Positions 34,401 through 48,300 are shown, numbered from the stretch's first letter. The stretch: DNA of 64,000 nt from Jacaranda mimosifolia (GCA_018894105.1 CM032120.1:25442710-25506709); one strand, 5' to 3'. A program made the numbers and translations. Notes: generated by a model not told the origin, from the letters alone.

Positions 34401-37400
34401 TTTTTTTGCGATGCTTTCATGCACATTTAATGCCTCTAATTGACGACTTTATGTTCTTTGTAGTTTGATTTCGTCATGAATTTCATGCTACCAAAGATGA
34501 TTTGGGTAATAGGAAGCTAAAGTTATACTGTTTATTCTTCCATTTAAGCTTTTGGTGAATTAGTTTCACCTGTTCAATATCAAGGAGGTGCTACCCATTT
34601 ACAATTGGCAAAGTATTAGGGTTGACGTAATTTTCCTTTTTGGGGGGTTTTTGCCTAGTTGGCTAAGACCTACCATATATTAGCATTTTTTTCTGAGTCT
34701 GCAAGGCTGTTGGATGAAGTGTTATTCCAGTGCTTTAGATGGGACAGGCTACCTCAACTTCCGCAGGGTTTAGCAGGCCACAGACATTGTCTTATTCCTT
34801 TAAATGTGAAATTTTCTTTTGTCATTATAAATTCAGGTACGTATGTTCTCTGATGCTTTGCCAGGCTATATCTTTGAGGGAGATGGAAGATATAGCAGCT
34901 TTGGAGGAAAAGTTGGGTAGATCACTTTCAAAACTGGAGAGGAGCAGGATAGGTGTTAGCAGCCTTAAGATATTCTTGGAAGAGTTGCTGCAGAAAAGGT
35001 AACAAAGTTATGTATTAGTGAAATACTGGTTGTCCCTTGTATAATTGCTCATTAATGCTGTAACTTTAAGTTCTGTGATATGCTTTTCCACTAAGGTATA
35101 TGGACAGTGTACCACTGATCATTCCACTTCTTGAAAAAGAGTATCGGAGCACAACAAGAAAGCTAAATGAAATAAACCAGGAGCTCAGGTTTGAAATGTT
35201 CATGTAACATATTTTGAAGGTTACTTTTTTTGTGGATACACTTAAACCAGATTAAGATAATTTCTTTTCACTCATTAAATTTTCTTTGTTATTGCTTGAA
35301 ACTTGACTCGAGTTGGTTGAGGAAACTTTGATGGCATCGTTTCCCATCATTTACCAAATGCTTTTATTTGATGGGAGTTAATATTTCTTTTTTGGAATCA
35401 TTTTTGATCTTTCCCTCAGCACTTTGGATGAAGTAAAGCTGAAAGAGAAAGGACGGGCTTTCCATGATCTGTTCTTGACCAAGGTAAAAATATATATTAG
35501 CACTCTATATCATGTCTAAAATGATATTCTAAAATACAGTAGCTTATTTATGGTTGAAAATTATGCAAAATCTTTTGTTGTTTAGGTTTAAGAACTTGTA
35601 AAGTTCAGATGCAGGAGGAAATATGGAAGAGTTAGGTTGAAGGTTATTCAAAAAGTAATGTTCGTGCAATGTGGTGTGTCATTATAAATGATCTTGTTCT
35701 CTGTTTAAACTAGGCTCTTGTTTTACTAGTAGGTTAATTAATAGATTATTATTCTTTAAAGAAGTTTCCTTTATTAGTGTTTTGAGGAGTGAGCAACGTC
35801 TATAAATCTGTATCTTAGGAAACAAAATAGTAGTCCTATCTCTTATTCGATGTTCTAATCCCTCCCTGAAATTATTCATTTTGGTTGGACAGTTCAATCT
35901 AGTACAATGTTATGCATGAGAAAAAAGGAAAATGTTAGGTTTCTGATCCTTTAAACTGGAGGGTTCCCTTACTGTGTTAGGCTATTGAACACATACAAGA
36001 ATTTAGTTTTATGTATGTTAACAAAGGTTATTATTCTAAAGAAGCTTCTGTGCAATTCAGATTTTGGGGCTCAGGCAATACCAATTGTATAGGAGTTGTT
36101 TGTGAAAATTTATCTAACGGGGAAGAGCTCACTTCTAGAGAAAATAGTGAATGTGCTCAAGGTGTAAAAAGTTGTGGATGTTTGCAAAAATAGTTGAAAA
36201 GCAAGAACAATGTGAAAATGGATGTTTGCAAATTATTTGCGATGGAAGCTTGCTTGCCTTTTTATAATGAAGAACTGACTATTTTCCAAATGACTTACAA
36301 CTAATTTGTTTATGTTTTTAAATTCATTTTCGATGGAAGCTTGCTTGCCTTTTTATAATGAAGAACTGACTATTTTCCAAATGACTTACAACTAATTTGT
36401 TTATGTTTTTAAATTCATTTTCACACTTTTTCACTATTCGAAAATGAAGAATTAACCACTGATCATCATTTTCACCTATATTCCAACTCATTTTCATCTC
36501 AAAACACATTCACCAATAACCTATATATCTTTTCTCTCTTCTTTATTATTACTATTTCTCTCCACCTACAACTAACTAAACCCTATATAATCATTACTTT
36601 TCCAACATACTATCCAAATACAAACCTATTTTCAACTCATTTACACTAACTAGCTTTTCAAATTTTAAAAATATTAAAAATGAAAATTGAAAATGAAAAC
36701 ACAATCAAACCGTCTGTTAGCTGGAAAAAGCTGGGAATTTTTTACTTTCAGTTTAATTTTGGAGAGAAGCAAGTAGATTCAATTTTATAGAAGCATTTCC
36801 TCTTTAGTTTTAGCTAAAAGAAAATTTCTTTATAAATTTAGATATTGCAAAATACACAGTCGCTAAGTTTTTCTATGTTCTGGTTGTCACATATTAGTCA
36901 ACTATGACTGTAATTCAGAGTTTGGCTTGGATAAATTGATTTAATACCTGTTTGGAGGTGTTGATTCCACCCGCCTCTCCCTTTCTCAAGTTTATAACTA
37001 AGTCTGCTACACATAACTGTCAACATTGTTTCTTATCCCATGCTGCATCAATTTAATGAAGCAGTACTCTGTTGGCCATGCACCTTAGTATCAGCTATTG
37101 TAGAAAATGAATTAGATTCAGATTCTGGAGTAACCAACCGTCTTTATTGGAGGACCCCATTACCGTTGAAGGACTGTTGTTTTGGAAGAGCCTTAAGTTA
37201 CTGCATTTATTACTTCTTCAAGTTCTCAGACAATTATGGTAGAACTTTTGTTCTGACCTGATCATGCGAGAAGATAAATGTACTATAGCAGTTTTTAGCA
37301 TAGAACATTATCCACCACCTTCTGAAGTACACTACTGTAGCAAAGCTACCATATATTGATTACTAAAAATGGATTACCCACTTGGATTAAGAAGAATGGT

Positions 37401-40400
37401 ATGTTTCTAATAATTTTTTATTTTAATATTGTTACAGCGAATACTCTGTTTACAATAATATTATTAAAATATTTTAAAATTCATTAAATAATAAAACAAA
37501 AGGCTGAAATGGACCTAAATAAAATAATATTGAGTTCTCATAAAATTTAATAAATGTTTAACTATTTATATATATCTACACTGTAAATACTACGATAAAT
37601 TTTTGGCAATTGATCTCTTATTTGATCTGTCTACAAAACTATTATTTAATTATTATTATTTATTATATGTATTTGCTAGTTTTATATGTTAGAAAATAGA
37701 AATTTAGCTACTTGCCTAGAAAAAAAATTTCCCTCATTCTTTTCCTTTCCCACTATTATCCATGGAAACAGACGGAGCCTTAAATTGCGAATCTGATGAA
37801 AAATCCTCTTATTTCTCAGTTATCACTACTGTTGAAAGGGACAGTTGTTGCACCACCAGATAAATTTGGTAAGTTCTCTGAATCCACCTAACAGTTTAGC
37901 ATATAGAAAATTTGTGGTATTATTTGCATTTATTTACATTTGAACCGAGTAATTGCACTGGTTCTTATGCTAGTTAGATCATTTCTGTATGCATTTTCCA
38001 TCTCATTTTCAAATTAACCTTGACAGATTTCTTGTGACTCGTTTGGACTGAATATAAAACCATTGCCCACTTCCCTTCCTGAAATTGGGTATACAAACCT
38101 AATATAAAGGAATATGCATTCTTTGCAGGAGAAACACTGCAAGATGAGAGGGTTAATGGTGGTGCATTTATTGGCACTGATGGTCTTCAGTTTCCACAGA
38201 AGTTAATACCTGTAAGTCCTCCTTTGTTTTTTGGCTTAGTATCTTTTGTACCATGTCTTCTTGTGTTGTGTTGACAAAGTTTAAATATTAGAGTACATTC
38301 AGATTTTCTCTTCGAATGTACTTCCATAGCATTTGTGTACATAAGAGAACGTGCCGATTTAAGCTGACATGCCATCTAACTAACATGTCTACAATATTTT
38401 ATTAATCTCTTTCAAGTTCAAGCATTTTCAATGGCTTCAAATCTATTTGGCTTGTTGACCAGTTGCATCAATTACAAAAGAACTGTAGGGATGACGTTTT
38501 TAGTTATTTGATTTGCTAAGATCTTCCTGTATTTATGAAAGAATGTTGAACTACCATGCTTGCATTTGCATCTATCATTCTAAGGTTTGACGCACCAAGT
38601 GTGTTAACATTTGACTGCGTTTCTTTCTGGTTGTGCTCCAAAATCTCATTTTATGCTTCAATGGTTATATGCTTTTGCCAGAATTGGTGAGATTGTGTTA
38701 TCATATCCCTGCAGATGACATTGGATTACTTCACCTTAATTCGAAAAGCAGATGCACTTTGTTGAACCTTTCGCTTTTACATGACTACCTTTTCTTATTA
38801 GTGAACTTGCAATCTTGAAAAGTGTGCTTAGTTGATATATTTTAGTTGAACAGAAGTAGCATCACCATCTTAGTTTCCTAATCTTCTTATTATTTTCTTA
38901 CTATTTTCTAGCTTTTGATAATACTATGAGATTGTTTTGCTATTCACCTAGTGCTTATTTAGGAATAAGTCAGAATTTTTATGTCCGTTCGTAATTTATC
39001 TGGAGCATTTTTTTATTTTTTTTTGGGTTTGTGTGTGTGTGTGTGTTTTTGGTTGTTTGCTCTGTTTTTCCAAGTTGTGTTGCGATTCTCGTTTCTGCTG
39101 TGCAGAATGCAGGAATGCGTCTTTATGGAGGTGCTCAATATCATCGTGCAATGGCTGAGTTCCGTTTTGTTGTTGGGGGAATCAAATGCCCTCATATTAC
39201 ACGTGAAGAAATTGTAAATGCTTGTGGAGTTGAGGACATCCATGATGGGACAAACTATTCAAGGTATCAATGAGTTTCTAGCTTATTCTTAAATTTATGA
39301 TCTCAAATTGACTTTTCTCACAAATCTTTATTACTTTTTGCATTTTTATTTCTTTGCATTTCGGGAATTCAGGACAGCCTGTGTAATTGCTGTCGCAAAA
39401 GCTCGTGACACTTTCGAACCTTTTCTTCATCAGGTAATGAACTCAATGCTATGTACGACTGTTTCCTCCTTCAAATTTCTTTTCTATATTTACTTTATCT
39501 GTTATAATGAAATTTGAGAGTTCAGGGACCTAATAAAGTGTTGGTTGTAGAAGAAAATTGAATAAGATTAGACATACTTAGAGGCATTTCATTTAAAGGA
39601 GCAAAAAAACCTTGCCTTATTTCTGAAATGATATGATTGATATGCAGCGTATGTCAATCAAGCATAGCCTTATTGAATAAAAGCTTGGGTTTTTCAATGT
39701 GATTTTCTTCTTTCACATTCTTCAAGGGCCCTTCTTAAAGCCTAAACCATGATGGTGTTTGTAAAGTTTTGGAGAGGCTTAGGAAACATTCCCTCTGTTA
39801 AAACTTGACCTATTCACCCTCACAGGCTGTAACAAGTGAAGTTTTCTGGTCATGCTGGTGTGGTGCATTTGTATGCATGTGAATGTATGTTTTGATCCAG
39901 GTGGTCAGGAGGAAAGTAGTGGCTTGACTTGTGATTAATGGCGGACAAGGAGAAACACAATAGTGATGCCGAGTATTTACTGAAAAGTGTAGGCATTAGG
40001 CAATGATGCTGACTGTCTTTGGTTTGCAGCACAATTGAGGTTACTGGTTCTTACTGTTGGACTGAGAGGTTCAAGGGGATTGAGAGATTCCATTGTTTTA
40101 GTCTGATCTGGATTCTTTTTATCAAATGATTTATTATTTCTTCCCTTTTCTTCTTCTCCCGAACAATTTGTTAAGAGTGTCAAATGTCCTATTTTCCCTT
40201 TGCGCCCTCACTGTGTAAGAGAACCATTCCAGATGGCCATTGATGGAAAATAATCACGTGGCATTCAACCAAATTTTTGTTCAAATGACATCTGTGAATT
40301 AGTCCACACTGACCGGGTCATGCTTTGTCTTAATCTCTCTGATTTTGGATTTAGTAGTTCTAAGTTTAGAACACGGCCTGTTCAGTTTATTGTTCCTCTT

Positions 40401-43400
40401 ATGTATCTGAATTTTTAATCTCATTCATTCTTTTTGTGATACCAGTTGGGTGGCAGGCTGCTGCATATTCTAAAGAGATTGCTTCCAATCTCTGTTTTTC
40501 TTCTTCAGGTAGGATATTTGTTGTTTTAGAGGTAACTGGGCTGGCGCCTCTGGTGATGCAACTGTTCATAACTCAATCAAGTTGGTATATTTTATTATTT
40601 TTCTGGCAACTATGGTTACCTTCTGAGACATTTCCAACAGAAAGATGGTGAATATCTTAGTGGCCATGAAGTCTTTCTAAAGCGTGTTGCCTCTGCCTTT
40701 AACAACTTTGCTGAATCAACTGAACGATCATGCCGTGAAAAGTTAGTATAACTGCCTTCATTTAGATATATCCTCTTTTATATAGCCTTTTTTGTGCCTG
40801 AATTTTTCTACCACTTTTCATTCTTTCAATTGGCTATTCAATTTCTCATGAGGTGCCTGTAAATTATTAGGACTAGCTGATTGATAATTTAATCCAATTT
40901 AAGTAGCTGCCCTTTTCCTTGACTTTTTAGTTGTTTGTGTACATACCAAATGGAATTTTTCATAAAATTATCCGAGAATAAACTAATATGCTGGAGGAAA
41001 GGGTTTTTTGGTGGTTTTTCTCTTCATCATTGCATTTCTCAAACCTTAAAGCCTTTTAAGAGTTGTCTCATAGGCAACAGAGACGTTATATGGTAGCTAG
41101 TATTTAATTTCTTCATTTGGCTGTAAGGTTATATATTCCTTTCATCTTAGAAGTTGGCAAGTATTATGTGTCAATATGATCTGAATTTCCATATCTGTTT
41201 ACTAGTGGCGATAGAACAATGATTGAGAGAGAGAGAGAGAGAGAGAGTTGGGAACCATGTCGCAAGGATGCCAACCGATCTACACCCTAAGAACAAGCGA
41301 TAAGCGCTCATTGTTTAGATAGCGAAGGTTATACTTGTGTTATCAGACTCTATTTATATCAAACCTTCTTGTACCCAACATTGGTACAGCTGATTCTCGC
41401 GTGGTGTAATTGAAATCAGATGTTACACTTGCACAATAGCATATAGTAAAAAAGGAAGCATCATACCTATTTCAATGGTGAAGCTTTTAGTCATTGACAT
41501 TGTTCAAGTGTTTATGTTGAAGATAAAACAAGTGAGCCTTTCTGCCTTTCATAGTCTTAAATTTACATGGTTGATTGTGCAGCACAGCTTTAACAGAGAT
41601 CTTTCCCTTTCTGTTTTAAAATTCTTAATGAACATAGTGCTGATTGTTTATTCTTAGTGAGTTTTCCTTTTCCTTGAGATAAAGAAGCTAGAAACTTACG
41701 AAATATTTCTGCCCCTCCAACATATTATCCTATCCTTCTAAAATTTAGCGTAACTCTCAAAAGTCAATATTTAGTACATTCTTCTATCTCACTTAAAAAA
41801 TGGTTTGTTTTTAGTATTTATTTTGGAACTTTTGTGCTGATGTTTCTTGACACTCTTATGCTTTTCTATTCATCTTTGCATTAATTCACAATTTTATCTG
41901 GCATATGAACTTGCAGGTGTATGGAGGATTTAGTGAGCACCACTCGTTATGTTTCATGGTCTCTTCACAATAAAGTAAGTAAAAAGTTGCCATTTCGGTA
42001 AAGAATGAATTTGTTTCTTCCATTTTCTTGTTTTGTTTCCTTGATTTTGGAACTTTCTGGAGTCTCAGATATGTATCCAAATATATAATTTTATAGTTTT
42101 TCTCCTTTTCAATGTGTATTCCTTTTCTGTTCTTGGGGGTGGGGCCTGGCTTGAGTTTTTTTATCTTTGGATTGTACACTTGTCAATTTCCAAAAATGTA
42201 GAGACACTTCATATGGAAAGGAGATTGTGCAAGGACTCTACTAATTGATTTAGGAAAATCCCAGTGATTGTCTTTCATTTTTTTTTTCCCTGGTTCTTTT
42301 TTTCTTGTCCTGGGGGAAGGTGGTGTTGGAATAGGGTTCCCCCCTGCTTCCTGCACTTCCCACTTTCGCCCACCTAATTCTGAAAAAATAAAAAAGGAGT
42401 GTAATAATATGTGACGCTTCTTTACAACATTCCAGGCATATTAAACATCATTCTAATTTGTAAATGCTGCTGTCATCTTCTTTCCAGTAATTTTCTACCT
42501 GACAATCACATTGCAGAATCGGGCTGGATTACGTCAGTTCTTGGATTCATTTGGTGGATCAGAACACTCTACTGCTGGTATTACCTCTGCCAGCCTTTCA
42601 CCAGAATTATCGTCTGGTTTTGTAGGCAATGATAGGCAAGATGTTAAATCAAGGGCAGATGTAAAACTCAGCAATTTGGCTTCAGGAAATGATTCAACAG
42701 GCAATGTTCCAACAACAGAGACAAGACTAGCTGACCTTTTAGATAGTACACTATGGAACAGAAGGCTTGCTCCTTCATCCGAAAGGATTGTTTATGCTTT
42801 GGTTCAACAAATATTTCATGGGATCCGAGAATATTTCCTGGCATCTACAGAGCTAAAGGTTCCTAAAATATATGCATCCTATATCATTAAACAAATATAC
42901 TAACTGTTGAACTTATTTGGTAGTTGAGTCAAAAAGTATTACAAAGTGCATATGCATTTCTCAGTCCTCCACTATCATGGTGTCTAGGGGTTCAAGATGT
43001 AAGTAAAAAGTGATTAGTGTTCCATATGTCTGACTACTTGTTTGCCGTGGTTATTTTTCCTTTTGCAGTTCAACTGTTTTCTTCTTATGCCCGTTGTGGA
43101 CAAGTTGCCTGCACTTCTCCGTGAAGACTTAGACTCTGTATTTGAAGATGTGGACAGTGTCTTTGACATCACTACTATGCAGCATTCGCTGGGACAGCGG
43201 AAGAGAGAAGCAGAAATTGAGCTTAAACGGGTATTTTGTTGTCATCTCTTCTCTTGGTGCTGTGAATATTTGGTCTATCTTTCTTTTTTCTTTTTTTAAT
43301 TTTTTTTTCGTAAATGTATGTGCAACTTATATGCAGATACAAAGGCTTAAAGATAAATTCAGACAAATTCATGAACAGCTTGTTTCAAGTCAATCCATGT

Positions 43401-43411
43401 TGAGGCCTTAG
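31422..43411 (+). CDS. DRP5B (ARC5): plastid-division dynamin-related GTPase, 17 exons, 769 aa
   Basis: Orthologue of Arabidopsis ARC5/DRP5B, the dynamin that forms a ring on the outer face of dividing chloroplasts (and acts in peroxisome division) and drives constriction. Exons: 31422-31778, 32643-32807, 32887-33009, 33836-34057, 34865-34998, 35096-35188, 35420-35483, 37820-37868, 38129-38211, 39106-39263, 39373-39433, 40446-40508, 40641-40741, 41917-41974, 42517-42858, 43069-43230, 43337-43411. All introns are GT-AG and the sum is exactly 770 codons. P-loop GHQTDGKS is at residues 53-60, G3 DTPG at 157-160 and G4 TKLD at 228-231; middle, PH-like and C-terminal effector regions follow. The Arabidopsis protein is about 777 aa, so the length is normal. 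Start: the Met at 31422 gives the family N-terminus (WKLYEAYNELHGLAQEF). Intron 7 (2.3 kb) is the longest. No defects seen. Confidence 0.96.
36241..36422 (+). repeat. perfect 91-bp tandem duplication in DRP5B intron 7
   Basis: Two adjacent 91-bp copies (36241-36331 and 36332-36422) starting GATGGAAGCTTGCTTGCC appear identical base for base. That suggests a recent duplication, or an assembly duplication. The flanking intron sequence to about 36710 (GAAAATGAAAACACAATCAAACC) looks like a MITE remnant. Confidence 0.9.
41225..41247 (+). repeat. (GA)n microsatellite in DRP5B intron 13
   Basis: About 11 GA units within the 1.2-kb intron between exons 13 and 14. Confidence 0.9.
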
Positions 43412-44166
43412 GAATCAATTACCTCAGTGAGTTGTCTTTTTCCTTGTCTTTAACCTTCATGTTGCAAACAATTCCACATGCGTGATGATAATATCTAGTT
43501 TTGTGTATCTTTTGTTCAAACCTCCACCATCATCTGTTAGACAAACTGATAACTGAAAAATCAAGCATTTTTTCCTTGATCTTCTTTTGTTGAAGTTCAG
43601 TATATATCATCGAGGCGGGGAATATTTATATTAATTATAGCATGATAAGAATAATATAGTGTAGCTTCACCGTCTTTCACTCTAGAAGCTAATACGATAA
43701 ATAGTTTCAATTGTTCCTTTGTAGCAGTGTCGGGCAATGCTCATGGGACGATGCGTTCAGCTATATATCTATAAATGGAAAAAGGTACGCGTGTTGAAGT
43801 TGTTTGTGAAGCTAATTTAACTGATCTCATTGAGACTTTAGATAGAAAGTTGATGGTGTTGTATTGATATTTCAGTCCTTGGTTTATATGTTCTTTAAGT
43901 CCAATTATTTTGCAGAATGATAATAGATACTACTATATGTGTGTGTTTAATATTGTAGATATGTTAAAAGGGTTGAATTATTTTATGTCTCGTTGTACTA
44001 TGGAGCTTGTTTCAATTACTCTCTTCCAGTAATAAAACTATATAAATCCCTAAGCTAACAAAGAAAATGACAAATTTACTTTGCTTTTTTTTATAACAAT
44101 TTATTAGTACAATAGTCCTCTTTACAATCAAATGTTATTAAGTTGGTCTCAAATTTTGTTCAATAT
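43412..44166. other. DRP5B 3' UTR and short intergenic stretch
   Basis: No further coding was recognised. The transcript end must lie here, since a minus-strand retroelement starts immediately after. Confidence 0.6.
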
Positions 44167-44251
44167 AGTTTTGGCATCCATCCAAATACAATTTCTCTTT
44201 TTAAATATGTAATTAGACTAATATAGGGAATTATATTATGCCAATTACAAC
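44167..44251 (-). repeat. truncated 3' LTR of the minus-strand Copia element
   Basis: About 85 bp match the first part of the 5' LTR at 51860-51776. Similarity stops abruptly near 44167, so the rest of the LTR (several hundred bp) is deleted or replaced. Confidence 0.7.
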
Positions 44252-44804
44252 AATCCCCCACAAATTCATAGATAATGGCTATCAGATTCAACATAGCTCG
44301 CTTTCAGCAATGGTACATTTCGATTTGAACCACTCCCTAAGTTATCTGACTTCTGCCACCACCAGAACAAATGGATCTAAGCCTTGAATTTGTACCTGTG
44401 ATTGTGATTGGATCCATTAGTAATAACGAGCTAAAGGCTATGTACTGATCTTTAGGGTTGATATATTAAGGCCATGTGTCCCGATCCTGTATCATGAATG
44501 TTTGTCGAGAAACAACCCAATTCCTTTAGTCGCGGCCAAAGGATTAAATTCACTTAGTTGGGCGTCTCCAAGGATGCACTGCTCGTATCTTGTCCAAAAG
44601 ACTTGACCTCATTCAGAGTTAAACTCTTATTATACCAGCAGTAGTCAGCACCCACCAGGCAATTAGGGCAGAAATACTAGATACAAAGTATCAATCTAAT
44701 TTTTAGGTGCAACTTGATATACTCAGCAGCTTATATATACCACATTGAACTCACTTTGTGGGATCTCCACTTAGTTAGGTTGGGTTGCTACTATAGGTAT
44801 ATCA

Positions 44805-45250
44805 CTAATGGGTTTCTAGTCTCATCCCCAACCTGAATTTATGAATTGAGGACAAATCAAGTCCTTTAGTTAAAGGGTCTGCAATGTTGTCTTTGGATTT
44901 AACAAAGTCAATTGCTATAACCCTATCAGACACTAATTCCCTTATAGACTTTAGTCTAACTTGGATGTGTCTTTTAGTCTTTTGATTGAACTTTGAACTT
45001 CTAATCTTTACAATTGTGGTTTGGTTATCACAATGTACTGCAATTCCCGGAAGAGGTTTGGTTACCATGGGCAATTGTACTATCAACCCATATAGTCATT
45101 CTGCCTCTGTCTCAGTTGTGTCCAAAGCACACAACTCAGCCCCAAAAATGGACCGCATTACTAAAGTCTGTTTAGTAGATTTCTAGGAGACAGTGCCCTC
45201 ACCCAAGGTAAATACATACCTTGTAAACCTATTACTACAGGAGTTTTTGG
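44805..45250 (-). pseudogene. Copia RNase H remnant
   Basis: The frame 45086-44805 carries VHCDNQTTIVKIRSSKFN and the terminal signature DFVKSKDNIADPLTKGL, typical of Copia RNase H. Several in-frame stops separate it from RT. Confidence 0.85.
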
Positions 45251-46297
45251 CTATCCAGCTAGCGTCATTGTACCCTCCAGCATTACGGGAAATCTCTTGT
45301 AGTGCAAGGCTAGTGAAGCTGATCCCTTTAGATATTGAAGTACCCTATCCAAAGTCTCCCAATGAGTTCGATTAGGACAACTTGTATATCTAGCAAGCTT
45401 AGAGATCGAAAATGAGATATCTGATCTTGAGCCGTTTGCAAGATATATCAAGCTACCAATTATTTGAGAATACCTCAATTGGGATATTGGCACAGCAATT
45501 TCATTCTTAAAGAGAGTCACTGAAGGATCATATGGTGTTTTTACGATTCGACTTTGTTTATAGCCAAATTTCTCAATTATCTTCTCAATATAGTGAGACT
45601 GAGAGACTGCTATATCCTCAGTTGAATGAGTCAACTTAAGTCCAAGAATCATATTTGCAACACCCATATCTTTCATGTCAAACTTATTCTTTAAGAAACA
45701 CTTAGTCTCATTGATAATCTTAGTGTTGGAGCCAATCAGCAGAATGCCATCTACATTTAGGCATAACATAATAGAGTTATCACCTTTAACTTTGCAGTAG
45801 ACGCACTTCTCATTGTCATTTACTGTGAAGCCAAATGATAGTATGGTTTTGTCAAACTTTTCGTGCCATTGTTTAGGTACTTGTTTCAGACCATAAAATG
45901 ATTTAACAAGCTTGCAAACTTTTCGCTCATTTCCAGGAGCTACAAATCCTTCAGATTGATTCATATAGATTTCTTCCTCAAGATCACAATACAGAAAGGT
46001 TGTTTTCACATCCATCTGGTGAATAGGGAAATCATATATGGAAGCCAGTGCTATAAGCACTCGGATGGTAGTCAAATGAGCTACTGGGGAATAGGTGTCC
46101 AAGAAATCTATTCCCTCTTTTTGCCTAAACCCTTTAGCAACTAGCTTGGCTTTAAACTTATCAACAGTCTCGTCAGACTTAAGTTTCTTTTTAAAGATTC
46201 GCTTGCTTCCTATAGTAGTACACTTGGGAGGGAGATTGACTAATTTCCATGTCCCATTCGAGACAATAGAATCCATCTCACTCTTAGTGGCTTCCAA
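45251..46297 (-). pseudogene. Copia reverse transcriptase, long frame with altered active site
   Basis: A 348-codon open frame covers nearly the whole Copia RT: NGTWKLVNLPP, AKLVAKGFRQKEGIDFLDTY, KSFYGLKQVPKQWHEKFD and GSLIYLANGSRSDISF blocks in order. The catalytic Y-V-D-D reads N-V-D-G (LCLNVDGILLIG), losing one metal-binding Asp, so it is inactive. A frameshift near 46290 separates it from the upstream linker. Confidence 0.9.
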
Positions 46298-47142
46298 TGC
46301 TTAGCTTCAGGAGAAGCCATAGCATCCTTAAAGGTAATAGGATCACTCTCGACATTGTAAGTAACAAAGTCACTCCCAAAGTCCTTAGCGATTCTAGCTC
46401 TTTTACTCCGTCTGGGTTCATTCAGTTCTCCAGGAACTGTGTCGGTACTACTAGGACTAGCCGGCACATTTGTCATCTTTTCCACATGATTAGGAATTGA
46501 TGTAGACGTAAGTGTTGAATCTAAAGAAACATTTTGAGGTATCTCAGTCTTCATGGGAAATACGTTCTCAAAGAACGTAGCATCGCGAAATTCAACTATA
46601 TTGTTCACATCTATGTTTGGAATTTCTTATTTAATAACTAAAAATCTCATAGCATAAGATATTTTCACATAGCCTAGAAAGACCGCATCAATAGTCTTAA
46701 GACCTAGCTTCATCCTCTTGTGTTCAGGGACTAGAACTTTTGCAAGACAGCCCCACACTCAGAAGTATTTTAGACTAGGTTTCTTACTTTTCCAGAATTC
46801 AAATGGAGTGCTTTCTTTATGTTTCAGGGGAACTCTATTCAGAATGGCAAGCCATCTTCCCCCCACATGTACTTGGGCAGTCCAGAATTCCAAAGCAGAC
46901 TGTTAATCATGTCTATAAAAGTTCTATTCTTTTGCTCAGCTATCCCATTCGAAGTGGGAGAATAAAGGGTAGTTTCTTCATGAACTATGCCGAAATTTCG
47001 ATAGTATTCATGAAATGTGTTGGACCCATATTCTCCACTCCTATCTGACCTTCACTGTTTAAGTTCTCTACCAGTTTGTGTTTCGGCTTCATTTTTGAAC
47101 GTAATGAACTTTTCTAGTGCTTCATCTTTATGTTTTAATAAA
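46298..47142 (-). pseudogene. Copia integrase (3' part) and linker remnant
   Basis: The frame 46608-46240 holds the integrase-RT linker (RRSKRARIAKDFGSDFVTY). Upstream (46600-47142, minus strand) broken frames contain the end of the integrase core and C-terminal region, such as NGIAEQKNRTFIDMINSLL near 46950-46880. The 5' part of integrase lies beyond the MULE, at 48904-49160. Confidence 0.75.
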
Positions 47143-47786
47143 GGGTGCATTATGGCTACCCAACTTGAGGTTTGACATAATTACAAAAAAATTCTTGTTG
47201 TTTTGAAAATTACAAATACACCCCTGAACTTAATCGCCGTCCAACATTTTAGCCCAGTCGTTAAAAAATTTGGATAAAATTCTAAAAATGCCCTTAGGGG
47301 TGGTATTGCAAGATTTTTAATTGGTTAAGGGTGTATTTGTTATTTTTTTTTTGAGGTCTTAAATGTAATAACAAAGAAGAATCCATGGTGAATTTAAAAT
47401 AGTAAATGCATTTAAGATAATTTAATTATATTCAATTGAATTTAATAAGTAAGAAAAATTAAAAATACAAATCAAATCTATCATCTTGAACATATAATTT
47501 TAATAATTGAAATGATATATGCAATAGCATTAAAAATAATAAGCATATCTAAAATAATTTAATTAAATTTATATAATTAAAATATAACATATTAGATTAT
47601 GTTAAATATAAGTTTATATTATTAAAATTATCTGATAATATTAAAATAGTAATATATATAATTAATATTTTAATTGAATTCAATTCAATTTAACTAAAAA
47701 GTAAAATAAGGAAAAACCTAAAATAAATTAAATCTATCATGATAATATATTTTTAATAATTTTTAAAATTAAAAAATAATAATGAC

Positions 47787-48300
47787 ATGTAACACCCATA
47801 GATTTGGTATTTTAGAAAGTAAGATTTAAAAATTAAAATATTTATTCGACGAAAATTTTGGGGCTCAAAACACGAATAAGAAAGGACTTGATTGTAAGAA
47901 TTTTGAAAGTTTTTATGGTCAACAAAATTAATTTTGATCAACTAGGTCAATAGAGTCATTAACTAGTTTGAGGACTTCAATGAAATTGAAGAAAAAAAAT
48001 TTTGGGATCAATGTGAGGCTCTCAGAGAGTTAAAAGGATTAAATTGAAATCTGAGAGGAAGTATTGGGGTGGAAATTACAATTTCAGAGAGTTGAAAAAT
48101 ATATACACAAGAGCCCTCATATTGTATCAAATTCTTCCAAGCTTACCTTAACCATCCTCTCCAACCAGCACCTCTTTGACATTGGAAAAACTAGCAACCA
48201 AGCTAACCATTCTCTTTCCCTCGTCACAAGGAACGTATTGGTACCAAGTTTGCCTAGAAACAACCAACGACTCGTTGGAAATTAAGCTTCTAACGGAACC
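47787..48300 (+). repeat. Gypsy-LTR-like segment inside the MULE
   Basis: It begins TGTAACACCCATAGATTTGG, a typical start of large plant Gypsy LTRs. Downstream it shares with the solo LTR at 9147-11909 (read on its minus strand) a GGGCTC...GGACTT...GAAAGTTTT order of words, and a TATA-like AAATATATAC near 48097. There is no matching right LTR end, so only the upstream part appears to be carried. Confidence 0.5.

Noticed and set aside
35682..37261. Several 60-73-codon frames in DRP5B intron 7
   Set aside because: The flanking exons splice in frame without them and the intron is AT-rich with repeats.
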